Shown: positions 44,477 to 53,230 of the stretch, one piece after another | Position numbering within the stretch: the stretch's first letter is position 1 | Layout: each line of letters begins with the position of its first letter | DNA from: Rhodanobacter fulvus Jip2 | GTDB taxonomy: Bacteria; Pseudomonadota; Gammaproteobacteria; Xanthomonadales; Rhodanobacteraceae | Assembly: GCF_000264315.1 (NCBI RefSeq) | Contig: NZ_AJXU01000010.1 | Location: forward strand, 1-64,000 | Direction: 5' to 3' | DNA: 64,000 nucleotides | Made by a program: the position numbers and the translations under genes | Notes under the pieces: model-generated | Database searches by the model: none | What the model was told of the DNA's origin: nothing | Seen by the model: the letters and a program-made list of their open reading frames with translations, nothing else

Positions 44477-44779
44477 TCAGGTAGCGTCGGAGGGCGAGTG
44501 GCCCGTGTTGTGGTGCCCCACGTAAGCGCGCGGGTCGTCGATGGCCGGTGCCGTGCCGGGTTCGGGTTCGCCCTTGCGGTCGACGCCCCGCTGATGGGCG
44601 GCATCGCGCGACCGCCCGGGCGCCGGCACCGAATCCGGTGGCGGCTCGGTACTGCCGGCAGCCGAACGGGACTGCTTGCGTTGCCGGTCGGTCAGTTGTT
44701 CGGTACCGGACAAGGTGTCGCGGCTGTTGTCGGTGCCGGCGGCGCCGAACTGGGGGAGATTGGTGTTGCCCATGGGCAT
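44477..44779 (-). CDS. Hydrophilic disordered protein, first of three
   Basis: The 100-residue protein is rich in Gly, Ser, Asp, Arg, Pro and Thr (EQLTDRQRKQSRSAAGSTEP) with only one Phe and one Tyr. The start could be the ATG at 44779 or 44773; the Shine-Dalgarno (CGGA) is weak. The C-terminal DPRAYVGHHNTGHSPSDAT is the least repetitive part. No known domain is seen. The 167-base gap to the divergent PepSY-type gene should contain both promoters. Confidence 0.55.
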   Translation of the reverse strand: MPMGNTNLPQFGAAGTDNSRDTLSGTEQLTDRQRKQSRSAAGSTEPPPDSVPAPGRSRDAAHQRGVDRKGEPEPGTAPAIDDPRAYVGHHNTGHSPSDAT

Positions 44780-44946
44780 GGTCCGAAGAGCGCCGGCTCG
44801 CGCCGACCGTCCCCGGAGTGTCGCGCTCGCGGTGTCGCGAGGGCGTGGAAAACATGTTGGGCACGGGTTCCCGTCGCGTGTTGTTCACCGCAACTTGATG
44901 GATCGCGCCCAACACTCCCGGCCTCACCCATCACGAGGAGTCGGAC

Positions 44947-45405
44947 ATGACGCAGATGATTTCGGGCAGCACCCGCAAGATGCGATGGATGAAAATCGCG
45001 GCCGCTCCGCTGGCTTTAACTTTCGGCCTGGGCGTTTCCGCGGCAGCGCTGGCACAGTCGATGACGGCACCGCAGGTGCAGGCCAGATTGACCGAGCAGG
45101 GTTACACCAAGATCCACGACGTGGAGTTCAAGGACGGCATGTGGCACGCCGACGCGAAAAGCGCGGATGGCAACGACGTGGACGTGCGCATCGATCCGGC
45201 CACCGGCAAGGTATACCCGGAGGACGAGGTGTCGAAGTTGAGCGAGGCGGACGTGCGCGCGTCGCTGTCCACCCAGGGCTATACCGATGTCCACGACGTG
45301 GACTTCGATGACGGGGTGTGGAAGGCCAAGGCAAAAAATGCAGCGGGCAACAAGGTGAAGTTGCGGCTGGACCCGAGCACCGGCAAGGTCATCGGCAAAG
45401 ATTGA
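44947..45405 (+). CDS. Periplasmic protein with two PepSY-like repeats
   Basis: The 152-residue protein has a signal peptide ending in ALA-QS. Two similar units follow, about residues 40-92 and 97-150: LTEQGYTKIHDVEFKDGMWH with VRIDPATGKVYPED, and LSTQGYTDVHDVDFDDGVWK with LRLDPSTGKVIGKD. Each resembles a PepSY domain, a small alpha/beta fold of exported proteins often linked to protease inhibition or stress. The Shine-Dalgarno GAGGAG precedes the ATG. It is divergent from the disordered-protein triplet. Confidence 0.8.
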   Translation: MTQMISGSTRKMRWMKIAAAPLALTFGLGVSAAALAQSMTAPQVQARLTEQGYTKIHDVEFKDGMWHADAKSADGNDVDVRIDPATGKVYPEDEVSKLSEADVRASLSTQGYTDVHDVDFDDGVWKAKAKNAAGNKVKLRLDPSTGKVIGKD

Positions 45406-45422
45406 GTCCCGCTCCAACCCAC

Positions 45423-45454
45423 CGCCATCGGAGGCCTCCGCGCCTTCGATGGCG
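45423..45454 (+). terminator. Hairpin after the PepSY-type gene
   Basis: CGCCATCG and CGATGGCG pair around a GC-rich middle that can extend the stem. No T-run follows, so it is a weak terminator candidate. The 344-base gap 45406-45749 contains this and the sigma-28-like site and no recognised gene. Confidence 0.35.
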
Positions 45455-45520
45455 CGTCCTCGCCACCCTGCCCCTCGCGGCGTCAGCCGCCCTGCGGAGC
45501 GCCCCATTCGCTCCAACACC

Positions 45521-45547
45521 TAAAGTTTTGCCAATAATGGCCGCTCA
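45521..45547 (+). promoter_or_regulatory. Sigma-28-like promoter upstream of the GGDEF sensor
   Basis: TAAAGTTT, 11 bases, then GCCGCTCA: the -35 box is perfect, and the -10 box keeps GCCG and a final A, with exact spacing. It lies about 200 bases before the GGDEF gene. If used, it would place this cyclase in the late flagellar regulon. Confidence 0.5.
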
Positions 45548-45749
45548 GGTATCCGTGCGCCCATCGCCGATGGATGTTTGTGCCGGAGCCGGCAGGGGCA
45601 GGGGCAGGTTTGAAACCGGAAGCTGGACGAGAAACAGCGTTGATGGGGAAGCAGCGGCCATGGCCGACGCACTATCGGCACGGATCGGGCCGCGGGGGCG
45701 CCTTGTCTTCAACGATGGCTGAGCAAAATCAGCCGGAGTCACGTTCAGC

Positions 45750-48700
45750 ATGACTGTGGTCATCCAATCGTCGACGGCGCCATGCGTTGTTGGCCCTGCT
45801 GCGCACGCCTTGCCCTGTGCAAGGCGCGCCGGCATGGTGTGGATGAAAATCGCCGCCTTGCTGGCCTCGCTGTGGCTTGGCGCGGGCCTGGCCAAAGCGG
45901 AATCCACCATCGAGAGCAAACACGCCGCCGAGGCCGGAGTGCCGTTGCTGCAGAACTTCAGCCCGCTCGATTACGGCGCCGCACCGCAGAACTGGGCGGT
46001 GACGCAGGACCGGCGCGGCGTGATCTACGTGGGCAACAGCGATGACGGCGTGCTGGAATACGACGGCACCCGCTGGCGCCGCATCCCCGTGCCCAACCAG
46101 AGCTCCGTGCGCTCGCTGGCGGTCGACGCCAACGGCCGCGTGTACGTGGGGTGCATCGGCGAGTTCGGCTATCTCGAACCCGATGTGCATGGCCGCATGC
46201 ATTACGTCTCCCTGCTTGACCGCATCGCCCCTGCCTACCGCAATTTTGCCGACGTGTGGCGCATTTTCGTCACCGACGACGGGGTCTATTTCGGCACGGT
46301 GGCCCAGTTGTTCCGCTTGCGCGGCGAGCATATGGACGTCTGGACGGCCACCACCTCGTTCGACTATTTCTTCAAGGTTCGCGACCGGTTCTACGTGCGC
46401 GCCGAAGGTCGCGGGCTGATGGAGGTCATCGGCGACCAGTTGAAGATGGTCAAGGGCGGTGCGCGTTTTGCGCACGAAAGGATCCACGCACTGGTGGCCT
46501 GGGGCGACGAGACCGACCACGACGGGCCGCTGCTGGTCGGCACCCGCGAACGGGGCTGGCTTGTGCTGGACAAGGGCCGCCTTGCCGCCTGGCCCAACGA
46601 GACGAACAAGATCCTGCGCGACGACCAGCTGTACGACGCGCAATGGCTTGCCAATGGCACCCTGGCCATCGGCACCTTGCAGGGCGGCGTGCTGCTGGTC
46701 GATCGCATGGGCCATCTGCTGGAGCGGCTGCGCCGCAACGAAGGCCTCATAAACGACACCGTCCTGTCGATGTTCCAGGACCGGGAACATGGCTTGTGGC
46801 TGGCGCTGGACAACGGCCTCAGCCGCCTCGACGTGGCATCCCCGCTGACCCTGTTTTCGCGCAACTCCGGGCTGGACGGCACCGTGCTGGCGATGCGGCG
46901 TTTCCAGGGCAGGCTCTACGTCGGCACCACCAAGGGCCTGTTCCTGCTGCACAGCGGGATCGACGGCAACGCGGAATTCGTGGCGCTGGATGGCGTCCGC
47001 GCGCAGGTCTGGAGCTTTCTGGACATGGGCGACTCGCTGCTGGCGGCAACATCCCAAGGTGTGGTGGAAGTGAGCAATGTCGTCGCGAAACCCTGCGCGG
47101 CGCCGGTATGCACCTCCGGTGACGTGGCCTTTTCGCTGCTGCGTTCGATCCGCGACCCCTCGCGCGTTTTCGTGGGCCTGCGCAACGGCCTGGCGGTGAT
47201 GCGCCGCGATGGCGACAAGTGGATCGACGAAGGCAGGATTCCGGGCATTTCCGGCGACATCCGCTCGCTGGCCCACGATGACCACGACAACCTTTGGCTG
47301 GGCACGCTCAGCAACGGCGCCATCCGCGTTGCCCTGCCGGACGAATGGCAGCCAGGCGACGGCGTGCCACCGCAGACACAGTCGTTCCAGCAGCACCGTG
47401 ATTCGGTTGCCAGCCCCAACTATGCGTTCGTGACGTCGCTCGCCGCCGGGTTGCGCGTGGTTACCGCCCAGGGCATCTATCTCTACGACGAGAAGCGCGC
47501 CAGGCTGCAGCCGGATACCGCATTCGCCAGCCTGTTCCCGCAGGGTGCGAGGCGGCTTTCGCGACTCAGCGAAAGCGTGCCCGGACACCTCTGGATGTAC
47601 ACCGCCGACGGCACCAAGACCATCCGCGAAACCGGCGTGGCCGTGGCCGACGCCAAGGGCCATTACCACTGGGAGCCGCAACCGCTGCGCGAGCTGTCCG
47701 GGGTGGAGATGTACACGCTCTATGCCGAGCCCGACGGCATCACCTGGTTCGGCTCCAGTGATGGCCTGTATCGACTGGACTCCTCGATCGCCGCGCCCCC
47801 GGACAAACCGCTGCCCACCTTGTTGCGCAAAATTTCCGACGGAAGCGGCCATGTGTTGTGGGGTGGCGCAAGCACTGCACCGCCGACACTGAAATTGCCG
47901 TGGGGCAACAACAGCCTGCGCTTCGATTACGCCTCGCCGAATTTCCGCGCACGCACCGCCAGCACCTTCCAGGTGCAACTGGAAGGCGCCGATGCGCGCT
48001 GGTCGGACTGGAGCGCGGAAACCTATCGCGACTACACCAACATCCACGAAGGCGATTACCGCTTCCGCGTGCGCTCGCGCGATCTGCGCGGCAACATCGG
48101 CGCCGATGCGGAATTCGCCTTCCAGGTGCTGCCACCGTGGTATCGCACCTGGTGGGCCTACCTGGGCTATTTCGTGCTCGCCTACATGGTGGCTGCACTG
48201 GGCATCCAGTTGCGCTCCGCCGTGCTGCAGCGGCGCAACCGCGAGTTGGCGCGCCTGATCGAGCAGCGTACCGAGGAGCTCTCCGCATCGAACCACGCGC
48301 TGGAGGAAGCCAACAGCGCGCTGCAGCGGCAGACCATCACCGATGCGCTCACCGGCATGAAAAACCGCCGCTACGCGCTGGAAAACGTGGGCCGCGACGT
48401 CGCCTCGGTATTGCGCCTCTATCGCGACCTTGGCCCGAACGCAGCGCAAGGCCCCGCTGCCAACATCAACCTGCTTTTCCTGCTGATCGACATCGACCAC
48501 TTCAAGGACGTCAACGATCACTACGGCCATGCCGCAGGCGACCGCGTGCTGGCGCAACTGCGCGACATCACCCTCGCCGCCATCCGCGAAACGGATACAC
48601 CGGTGCGCTGGGGCGGCGAGGAGTTCCTGGTCATCGCCCGCCGCACCAACAGTGAGTCGGGGCCGGTAATTGCCGAACATATCCGCCGCCTGATGGCGCA

Positions 48701-49046
48701 GCATGAATTCGATCTCGGCAACGGCGTGTTCATTCGTCGCACCTGCTCGATCGGCTTCGCCAGCTACCCCGTGCTGCCCAGCGAGCCCTGGCGATTCAGC
48801 TGGGAGGACGTGGTGAGCCTGGCCGACCAGTGCCTGTACGCGGCCAAGCACAACGGTCGCAACAGCTGGGTCGGCGTGCGCCAGCTGCATACGCCGACGG
48901 CCGAAACCGCCGACCTTCCGCTGACCGCGGATCTGGATGCGCTGGTGGCCGAAGGCTATCTGCGGCTGCAGGTATCGCCCTCGAATTGGGCCGCGTCGGT
49001 AGATCGACCATGCCCACCGACACATGGATACGCCCCGCCGCGCTGA
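45750..49046 (+). CDS. Membrane-bound propeller-sensor diguanylate cyclase
   Basis: The protein is predicted to sense a periplasmic signal and make c-di-GMP. A signal/anchor (IAALLASLWLGAGLAKA) is followed by a long two-component-regulator-type beta propeller (about residues 75-690). Repeated units include GVIYVGNSDDGVLEYDG, DREHGLWLALDNGLSRLD and DDHDNLWLGTLSNGAIRV. A Y_Y_Y-type domain, a membrane helix near 800-820, a coiled coil and a GGDEF domain come next. The active-site motif is GGEEF at 955-959, and the inhibitory-site motif RETD lies five residues before it. At 1098 residues it is typical for this class. The ATG at 45750 leaves 30 residues before the signal; later ATGs are possible. 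Confidence 0.9.
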   Translation: MTVVIQSSTAPCVVGPAAHALPCARRAGMVWMKIAALLASLWLGAGLAKAESTIESKHAAEAGVPLLQNFSPLDYGAAPQNWAVTQDRRGVIYVGNSDDGVLEYDGTRWRRIPVPNQSSVRSLAVDANGRVYVGCIGEFGYLEPDVHGRMHYVSLLDRIAPAYRNFADVWRIFVTDDGVYFGTVAQLFRLRGEHMDVWTATTSFDYFFKVRDRFYVRAEGRGLMEVIGDQLKMVKGGARFAHERIHALVAWGDETDHDGPLLVGTRERGWLVLDKGRLAAWPNETNKILRDDQLYDAQWLANGTLAIGTLQGGVLLVDRMGHLLERLRRNEGLINDTVLSMFQDREHGLWLALDNGLSRLDVASPLTLFSRNSGLDGTVLAMRRFQGRLYVGTTKGLFLLHSGIDGNAEFVALDGVRAQVWSFLDMGDSLLAATSQGVVEVSNVVAKPCAAPVCTSGDVAFSLLRSIRDPSRVFVGLRNGLAVMRRDGDKWIDEGRIPGISGDIRSLAHDDHDNLWLGTLSNGAIRVALPDEWQPGDGVPPQTQSFQQHRDSVASPNYAFVTSLAAGLRVVTAQGIYLYDEKRARLQPDTAFASLFPQGARRLSRLSESVPGHLWMYTADGTKTIRETGVAVADAKGHYHWEPQPLRELSGVEMYTLYAEPDGITWFGSSDGLYRLDSSIAAPPDKPLPTLLRKISDGSGHVLWGGASTAPPTLKLPWGNNSLRFDYASPNFRARTASTFQVQLEGADARWSDWSAETYRDYTNIHEGDYRFRVRSRDLRGNIGADAEFAFQVLPPWYRTWWAYLGYFVLAYMVAALGIQLRSAVLQRRNRELARLIEQRTEELSASNHALEEANSALQRQTITDALTGMKNRRYALENVGRDVASVLRLYRDLGPNAAQGPAANINLLFLLIDIDHFKDVNDHYGHAAGDRVLAQLRDITLAAIRETDTPVRWGGEEFLVIARRTNSESGPVIAEHIRRLMAQHEFDLGNGVFIRRTCSIGFASYPVLPSEPWRFSWEDVVSLADQCLYAAKHNGRNSWVGVRQLHTPTAETADLPLTADLDALVAEGYLRLQVSPSNWAASVDRPCPPTHGYAPPR

Positions 49047-49082
49047 CTACTATCGGAAAACCTTTCCGACAGGCAGTTGCCC

Positions 49083-50735
49083 GTGAAACGACTGATCCTT
49101 TCCTCGCTGGCGTTGTCCACCTGCGCGCTGGCCATGGCCGCCACCCCGCCGACCTTCAGCACCGGGCGCCTGTCCGCCGAAGTGAAGACGCTGTCCTCCG
49201 ACGCGTTCGAGGGCCGCGGCCCGGCCACACCGGCGGAAACGCGCACCATCGACTACGTGGTGGCGCAGATGAAGGCAGCCGGCGTGCAGCCGGGCGGCGA
49301 CATCGTCGACGGCAAGCGCAGCTGGACCCAGGCCGTGCCGCTGTTGCGCAGCGCGATCGTCGGCACGCCGGCATTGACCCTCACCATTGACGGCAAACCG
49401 CAAACGCTGACCCAGGGTGAGCAGATCGCGGTGCGCGCCCCCACCAACGGCAGCAACAGCGTAACCATCGCCGATGCGCCGCTGGTGTTCGTGGGCTACG
49501 GCGTCAACGCACCCGAGCGCCAGTGGGACGACTTCAAGGGCGTGGACCTGCACGGCAAGATCGCCGTGGTGCTGATCAACGACCCCGATTTCGAAACGGG
49601 CAAGGGTGATTTCGGCGGCAAGGCCATGACCTACTACGGCCGTTGGACCTACAAGTACGAGGAAGCCGCGCGGCAAGGCGCGCTGGGCATGCTGGTGATC
49701 CACGAAACCGCGCCCGCCTCCTATGGCTGGGCCACGGTGAAGAACTCCAACACCAATACGATGTTCGACATCGTGCGCGACAAACCGGCCGAGGTGCATC
49801 CCGAGCTGGAAGGCTGGATCCAGCGCGATCTGGCGGTGGCCATGTTCAAGGGTGCCGGGCTGGATTTCGAGGCGCTGAAACAGAAGGCGCAAACCCGCGA
49901 TTTCCATCCGGTGGTGCTGAAAGGCGAAAGCCTCTCCGCTCACTTCAAGGCCGACACCAGGGTGATCACCTCGCACAACATCGTCGGCCGCGTCGAAGGC
50001 AGCAAGCGCCCCGACGAAACTGTGATCTACAGCGGGCACTGGGATCACCTGGGCGTTGGCGCACCCGACGCCAGCGGTGACCGCATCTACAACGGCGCCG
50101 TGGACAACGCCACCGGCACCGCGGCGCTGATCGAGCTGGGGCGTGCGTTCGCGCATGGCCCGCGGCCGCAGCGGTCGGTGATCTTCCTCAACGTCACCGC
50201 CGAGGAAAAAGGCCTGCTCGGCTCCGAGTACTACGCCGCCAATCCGCTGTACCCGCTGGCGAAAACCGCCGGCGTGCTCAACGTCGACGCGCTCGACCCG
50301 CACGGCCCCGCCCGCAACTTCACCATCTCCGGCAGTGCCAGGCTGGGCTTGCTGGACGACCTGATCGCGGCGGCGAAGTCGTACGGCATGGTCTACACCC
50401 CCGACCCGAAACCGGAAGCCGGCTACTTCTTCCGCTCCGATCATTTCTCGTTCGCCAAGCGTGGTGTACCCGCCGTCTCGTTCGGCTCGGGCAATGACTG
50501 GATCGACGGCGGTATCGCCGCGGGCAAGGCCGCCGAAGACGACTACACCGAAAAGCGCTACCACCAGCCCGCCGATGAATGGCAGGCCGACTGGCCGTTC
50601 ACCGGCATGGCCCGCGACCTGCAGTTGCTCTACACCGTGGGCAACGACCTGGCCAATGCCGACGCATGGCCGGACTGGAGCAAGGATTCCGAATTCCGCG
50701 CCATCCGCGACAGGAGTGCGGCCGCACGAAAATGA
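49083..50735 (+). CDS. Exported M28-family metallopeptidase
   Basis: This is a zinc aminopeptidase of the M28 family with an inserted PA-like domain. A signal peptide (LILSSLALSTCALAMA) is present. The metal ligands are seen in IYSGHWDHLG (His and Asp), GAVDNATGTAAL (Asp), NVTAEEKGLLGSEYY (Glu pair), VDALDPHG (Asp) and KRYHQPADEW (His). The length is 550 residues. The GTG at 49083 is chosen because AGG lies nine bases upstream; a TTG two codons earlier is too close to it. Its substrate is unknown. It probably follows the GGDEF gene by readthrough, 36 bases away. Confidence 0.93.
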   Translation: MKRLILSSLALSTCALAMAATPPTFSTGRLSAEVKTLSSDAFEGRGPATPAETRTIDYVVAQMKAAGVQPGGDIVDGKRSWTQAVPLLRSAIVGTPALTLTIDGKPQTLTQGEQIAVRAPTNGSNSVTIADAPLVFVGYGVNAPERQWDDFKGVDLHGKIAVVLINDPDFETGKGDFGGKAMTYYGRWTYKYEEAARQGALGMLVIHETAPASYGWATVKNSNTNTMFDIVRDKPAEVHPELEGWIQRDLAVAMFKGAGLDFEALKQKAQTRDFHPVVLKGESLSAHFKADTRVITSHNIVGRVEGSKRPDETVIYSGHWDHLGVGAPDASGDRIYNGAVDNATGTAALIELGRAFAHGPRPQRSVIFLNVTAEEKGLLGSEYYAANPLYPLAKTAGVLNVDALDPHGPARNFTISGSARLGLLDDLIAAAKSYGMVYTPDPKPEAGYFFRSDHFSFAKRGVPAVSFGSGNDWIDGGIAAGKAAEDDYTEKRYHQPADEWQADWPFTGMARDLQLLYTVGNDLANADAWPDWSKDSEFRAIRDRSAAARK

Positions 50736-50743
50736 TTTGCACC

Positions 50744-50826
50744 CGTGGGAGCGACTTCAGTCGCGATGCTTTCTGGTTTTGTGCAGCCTTGAAGCAAGAG
50801 CATCGCGCACAGGGTGCGCTCCTACA
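50744..50826. repeat. REP doublet, copy 5
   Basis: CGTGGGAGCGACTTCAGTCG and an inverted unit with GCATCGCGCACAGGGTGCGC face each other across a spacer containing AGCCTTGAAGCAAGA. It lies between the convergent M28 and MFS genes, where it could act as a two-way transcript end. Confidence 0.8.
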
Positions 50827-50832
50827 AAAACG

Positions 50833-52059
50833 TCAGGCGTGGGCACGCTTTTCGATGTTCGGCAAGAACACCGTGATCAGGCCCATCAGCGGCAGGAAGG
50901 CGCACAGGCCATAGACGTATTCGATGCCGTGCACATCGGCCAGCGCGCCGAGCACGGCGGCGCCGATGCCGCCCATGCCGAAGGCGAAGCCGAAGAACAG
51001 GCCCGAGATCATGCCCACACGGCCCGGCACCAGCTCCTGCGCGTAGACCAGGATGGCCGAGAAGGCCGAGGACAGGATCAGGCCGATGATCACGGTCAGT
51101 ACGCCGGTCCACATCAGGCCCACGTGCGGCAATGCCAGGGTGAACGGCGCCACGCCCAGGATCGAAACCCAGATCACCCATTTGCGTCCGATGCGATCGC
51201 CCACCGGGCCGCCAACCAGCGTGCCCACCGCCACTGCGAACAGGAACACGAACAAGTGCACCTGCGCGCTCTGCACCGAGACGCCGAACTTGTGCATCAG
51301 GTAGAAGGTGTAATAACTGCTGAGGCTGGCCAGGTAGAAGAACTTGGAGAAGATCAGCAGGCCCAGCACGCCCAGCGCGGCGATCACCTGGTTGCGCGGC
51401 AACGCCACTACGGCCAGATGCCGCGACTGCGACTTGCCGCAGGTGAGGTGGTGCCGGCCGTACCAGCGGCCCACCTGCAGCAGCACCACGATCGCCAGCA
51501 AGGCCGCCAGCGAGAACCACGCCACGCTGCCGCGCCCGTGCGGCACGATCAGCCACGCCGCCAGCAACGGGCCCAGCGATGAGCCGGTATTGCCGCCCAC
51601 CTGGAACAGCGATTGCGCCAAGCCGTGGCGGCCGCCCGAGGCCATCCGCGCCACCCGCGAGGATTCCGGATGGAACACTGACGAACCGGTGCCGACCAGG
51701 GCCGCGGCCAGCAGCAGGATCGGGAACGTGGGAGCCACCGACAGCAGCAGCAGGCCACACAGCGTGAAGCCCATGCCGATCGGCAGCGAATACGGCATCG
51801 GCTTGCGATCGGTCACCATGCCCACCAGCGGCTGCAGCAACGAGGCCGTGAGCTGGTAGGTCAGCGTGATCAGGCCGACCTGGGCGAAGCTCAGGTGGAA
51901 GTCGCTTTTCAGCAGCGGGTAGATCGCCAGGATCAGCGACTGGATCATGTCGTTGAGCATGTGCGCCACGCTGATGCCGCCGAGTACGGCGAACTGCGTG
52001 CGCTCGGGCGACGCTTCCGGAGCAGCGGACAAGGGGATGTTTTCGGCGCGGGTCTGCAT
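50833..52059 (-). CDS. MFS transporter of the fosmidomycin-resistance (Fsr) type
   Basis: This is a 12-helix major facilitator. The 408 residues start at the ATG at 52059 after GAAG. The first transmembrane stretch begins GGISVAHMLNDMIQSLILAI with YPLLKSDFHLSFAQVGLIT, the pattern of Fsr proteins. Typical MFS loops follow (GMVTDRKPMPYSLPIGMGFT and GPVGDRIGRKWVIWVSILG). Fsr members export fosmidomycin and similar compounds; the natural substrate here is unknown. Confidence 0.9.
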   Translation of the reverse strand: MQTRAENIPLSAAPEASPERTQFAVLGGISVAHMLNDMIQSLILAIYPLLKSDFHLSFAQVGLITLTYQLTASLLQPLVGMVTDRKPMPYSLPIGMGFTLCGLLLLSVAPTFPILLLAAALVGTGSSVFHPESSRVARMASGGRHGLAQSLFQVGGNTGSSLGPLLAAWLIVPHGRGSVAWFSLAALLAIVVLLQVGRWYGRHHLTCGKSQSRHLAVVALPRNQVIAALGVLGLLIFSKFFYLASLSSYYTFYLMHKFGVSVQSAQVHLFVFLFAVAVGTLVGGPVGDRIGRKWVIWVSILGVAPFTLALPHVGLMWTGVLTVIIGLILSSAFSAILVYAQELVPGRVGMISGLFFGFAFGMGGIGAAVLGALADVHGIEYVYGLCAFLPLMGLITVFLPNIEKRAHA

Positions 52060-52161
52060 GGTGTCTTCGATCGAGAACGCAACGACGAGGCACCGGCCAC
52101 GGCACATCATCCATCGCAAAACAAATACGGCCAGCGCCAGCGCGGCGCCGGCGAAACAGCG

Positions 52162-53112
52162 CTAGAACTTGGCGCCGCCGTAGCCGCCGTCGATACCCTT
52201 GCTGGCATAGGCCACGGCGTCGTGCGGATGCAGGCTTTCCTGATGCTCCACGCGGATGTGGAAATCGTCCAGCGCGGCATCGGCGTCCAGCGCTTTCTGG
52301 ATGCGGCGGGCCGCGTCTTCGCAGAACATCAGGTTGCCGCCGTTGGCCAGCGCAAAGGCCTGCTCATCCTGGCGTTTCACCGCCGTCTGCACCGGCGTGC
52401 CGAGTGCCGTCTCGACGCGATCGATCAGGCTGATCAGCTGCAACGGCGCGCCCGCCGCGGGACGCACCCGCAGGCAGGCGACGCTGCGCTGCGCGTGCGG
52501 CGTGGCCACGATGCCTTTTTCGCTGCCCAGCCACTCCAGCACCGCGGCGCGATCGAGCGTGGCGTCGGCCGCGAAATCGCTGGCGAACTGGTCCTGGATC
52601 AACTGCCGCGACAGCGCCGCCGACGCGGGACAGGTGGACGAATAAACCACCTCGGTGCCCAGCTCCAGCAGGAACGCGCTGCCGGTAAGGCTGGCTTCGA
52701 TGGTCACCGGATAGGCGCGCCAGCCGCTGTTGGCGCTGCGCAGCGCGGGCCGGCGCACCAGGTGCTCGAAGCGGATGCTGAGGCAGGCGCGGTCGGACAG
52801 GTCGGCGTGCGAGTCGAGAAAACCGCGCAGCAGCGCCTGCAGCGTGTCGGCGCCGAGCGTTTGCGTGCTGAGTGCCTGCTCGGCCTGCAGGTACAGCCGC
52901 GACATGTGGATGCCGCGCTTGTCCGGCCGTTTCAGGTTGACGAACGCACCCACCCGCGCGCTGGCGCGCTGCACATCGCCGTCGCCGGCATCGAAACGCA
53001 CCGGCACCTGGATCTCGGCCATGCCGACCCAGTCCAGCGCGCCAGCAAGATGCGGCTGTGCGTGCACGGCCACATCGGGTAGCAGGCGGGCGGTGTTTTC
53101 CTGGTTGGTCAT
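52162..53112 (-). CDS. folE2: GTP cyclohydrolase IB (FolE2)
   Basis: FolE2 converts GTP to dihydroneopterin triphosphate, the first step of folate synthesis, and unlike FolE1 it does not require zinc. The 316-residue protein begins MTNQENTARLLPDVAVHAQP. It contains DWVGMAEIQVPVRF, LKRPDKRGIHMSRLYL, the metal-ligand Cys in YSSTCPASAALS, and ESLHPHDAVAYASKGIDGGY. The ATG at 53112 follows AGGA and fits the family start better than an upstream ATG. Confidence 0.95.
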   Translation of the reverse strand: MTNQENTARLLPDVAVHAQPHLAGALDWVGMAEIQVPVRFDAGDGDVQRASARVGAFVNLKRPDKRGIHMSRLYLQAEQALSTQTLGADTLQALLRGFLDSHADLSDRACLSIRFEHLVRRPALRSANSGWRAYPVTIEASLTGSAFLLELGTEVVYSSTCPASAALSRQLIQDQFASDFAADATLDRAAVLEWLGSEKGIVATPHAQRSVACLRVRPAAGAPLQLISLIDRVETALGTPVQTAVKRQDEQAFALANGGNLMFCEDAARRIQKALDADAALDDFHIRVEHQESLHPHDAVAYASKGIDGGYGGAKF

Positions 53113-53230
53113 GGTTTTGTCCTGGGGATCGTCGTGGCGGAGCAAACGCATGGCGCCGCGACGTTCAAGTTTGAGGCATCAGCGCCCCGGTGCAATAGCC
53201 GCGGCGGAAACGCTGCGTTTTCGCCGCGAC

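Noticed and set aside
43366..44484. A 372-codon plus-strand frame opposite the disordered-protein genes
   Set aside because: It has no good ribosome binding site, starts inside the tRNA-Phe terminator and reads as Arg/Val/Ala-rich sequence without domains. The minus-strand frames have better start signals, though the case is not closed.
45729..49025. A 1098-codon open frame antisense to the propeller-GGDEF gene
   Set aside because: The plus-strand protein has clear propeller, Y_Y_Y and GGDEF domains. The antisense translation is low-complexity and unrelated to any family.
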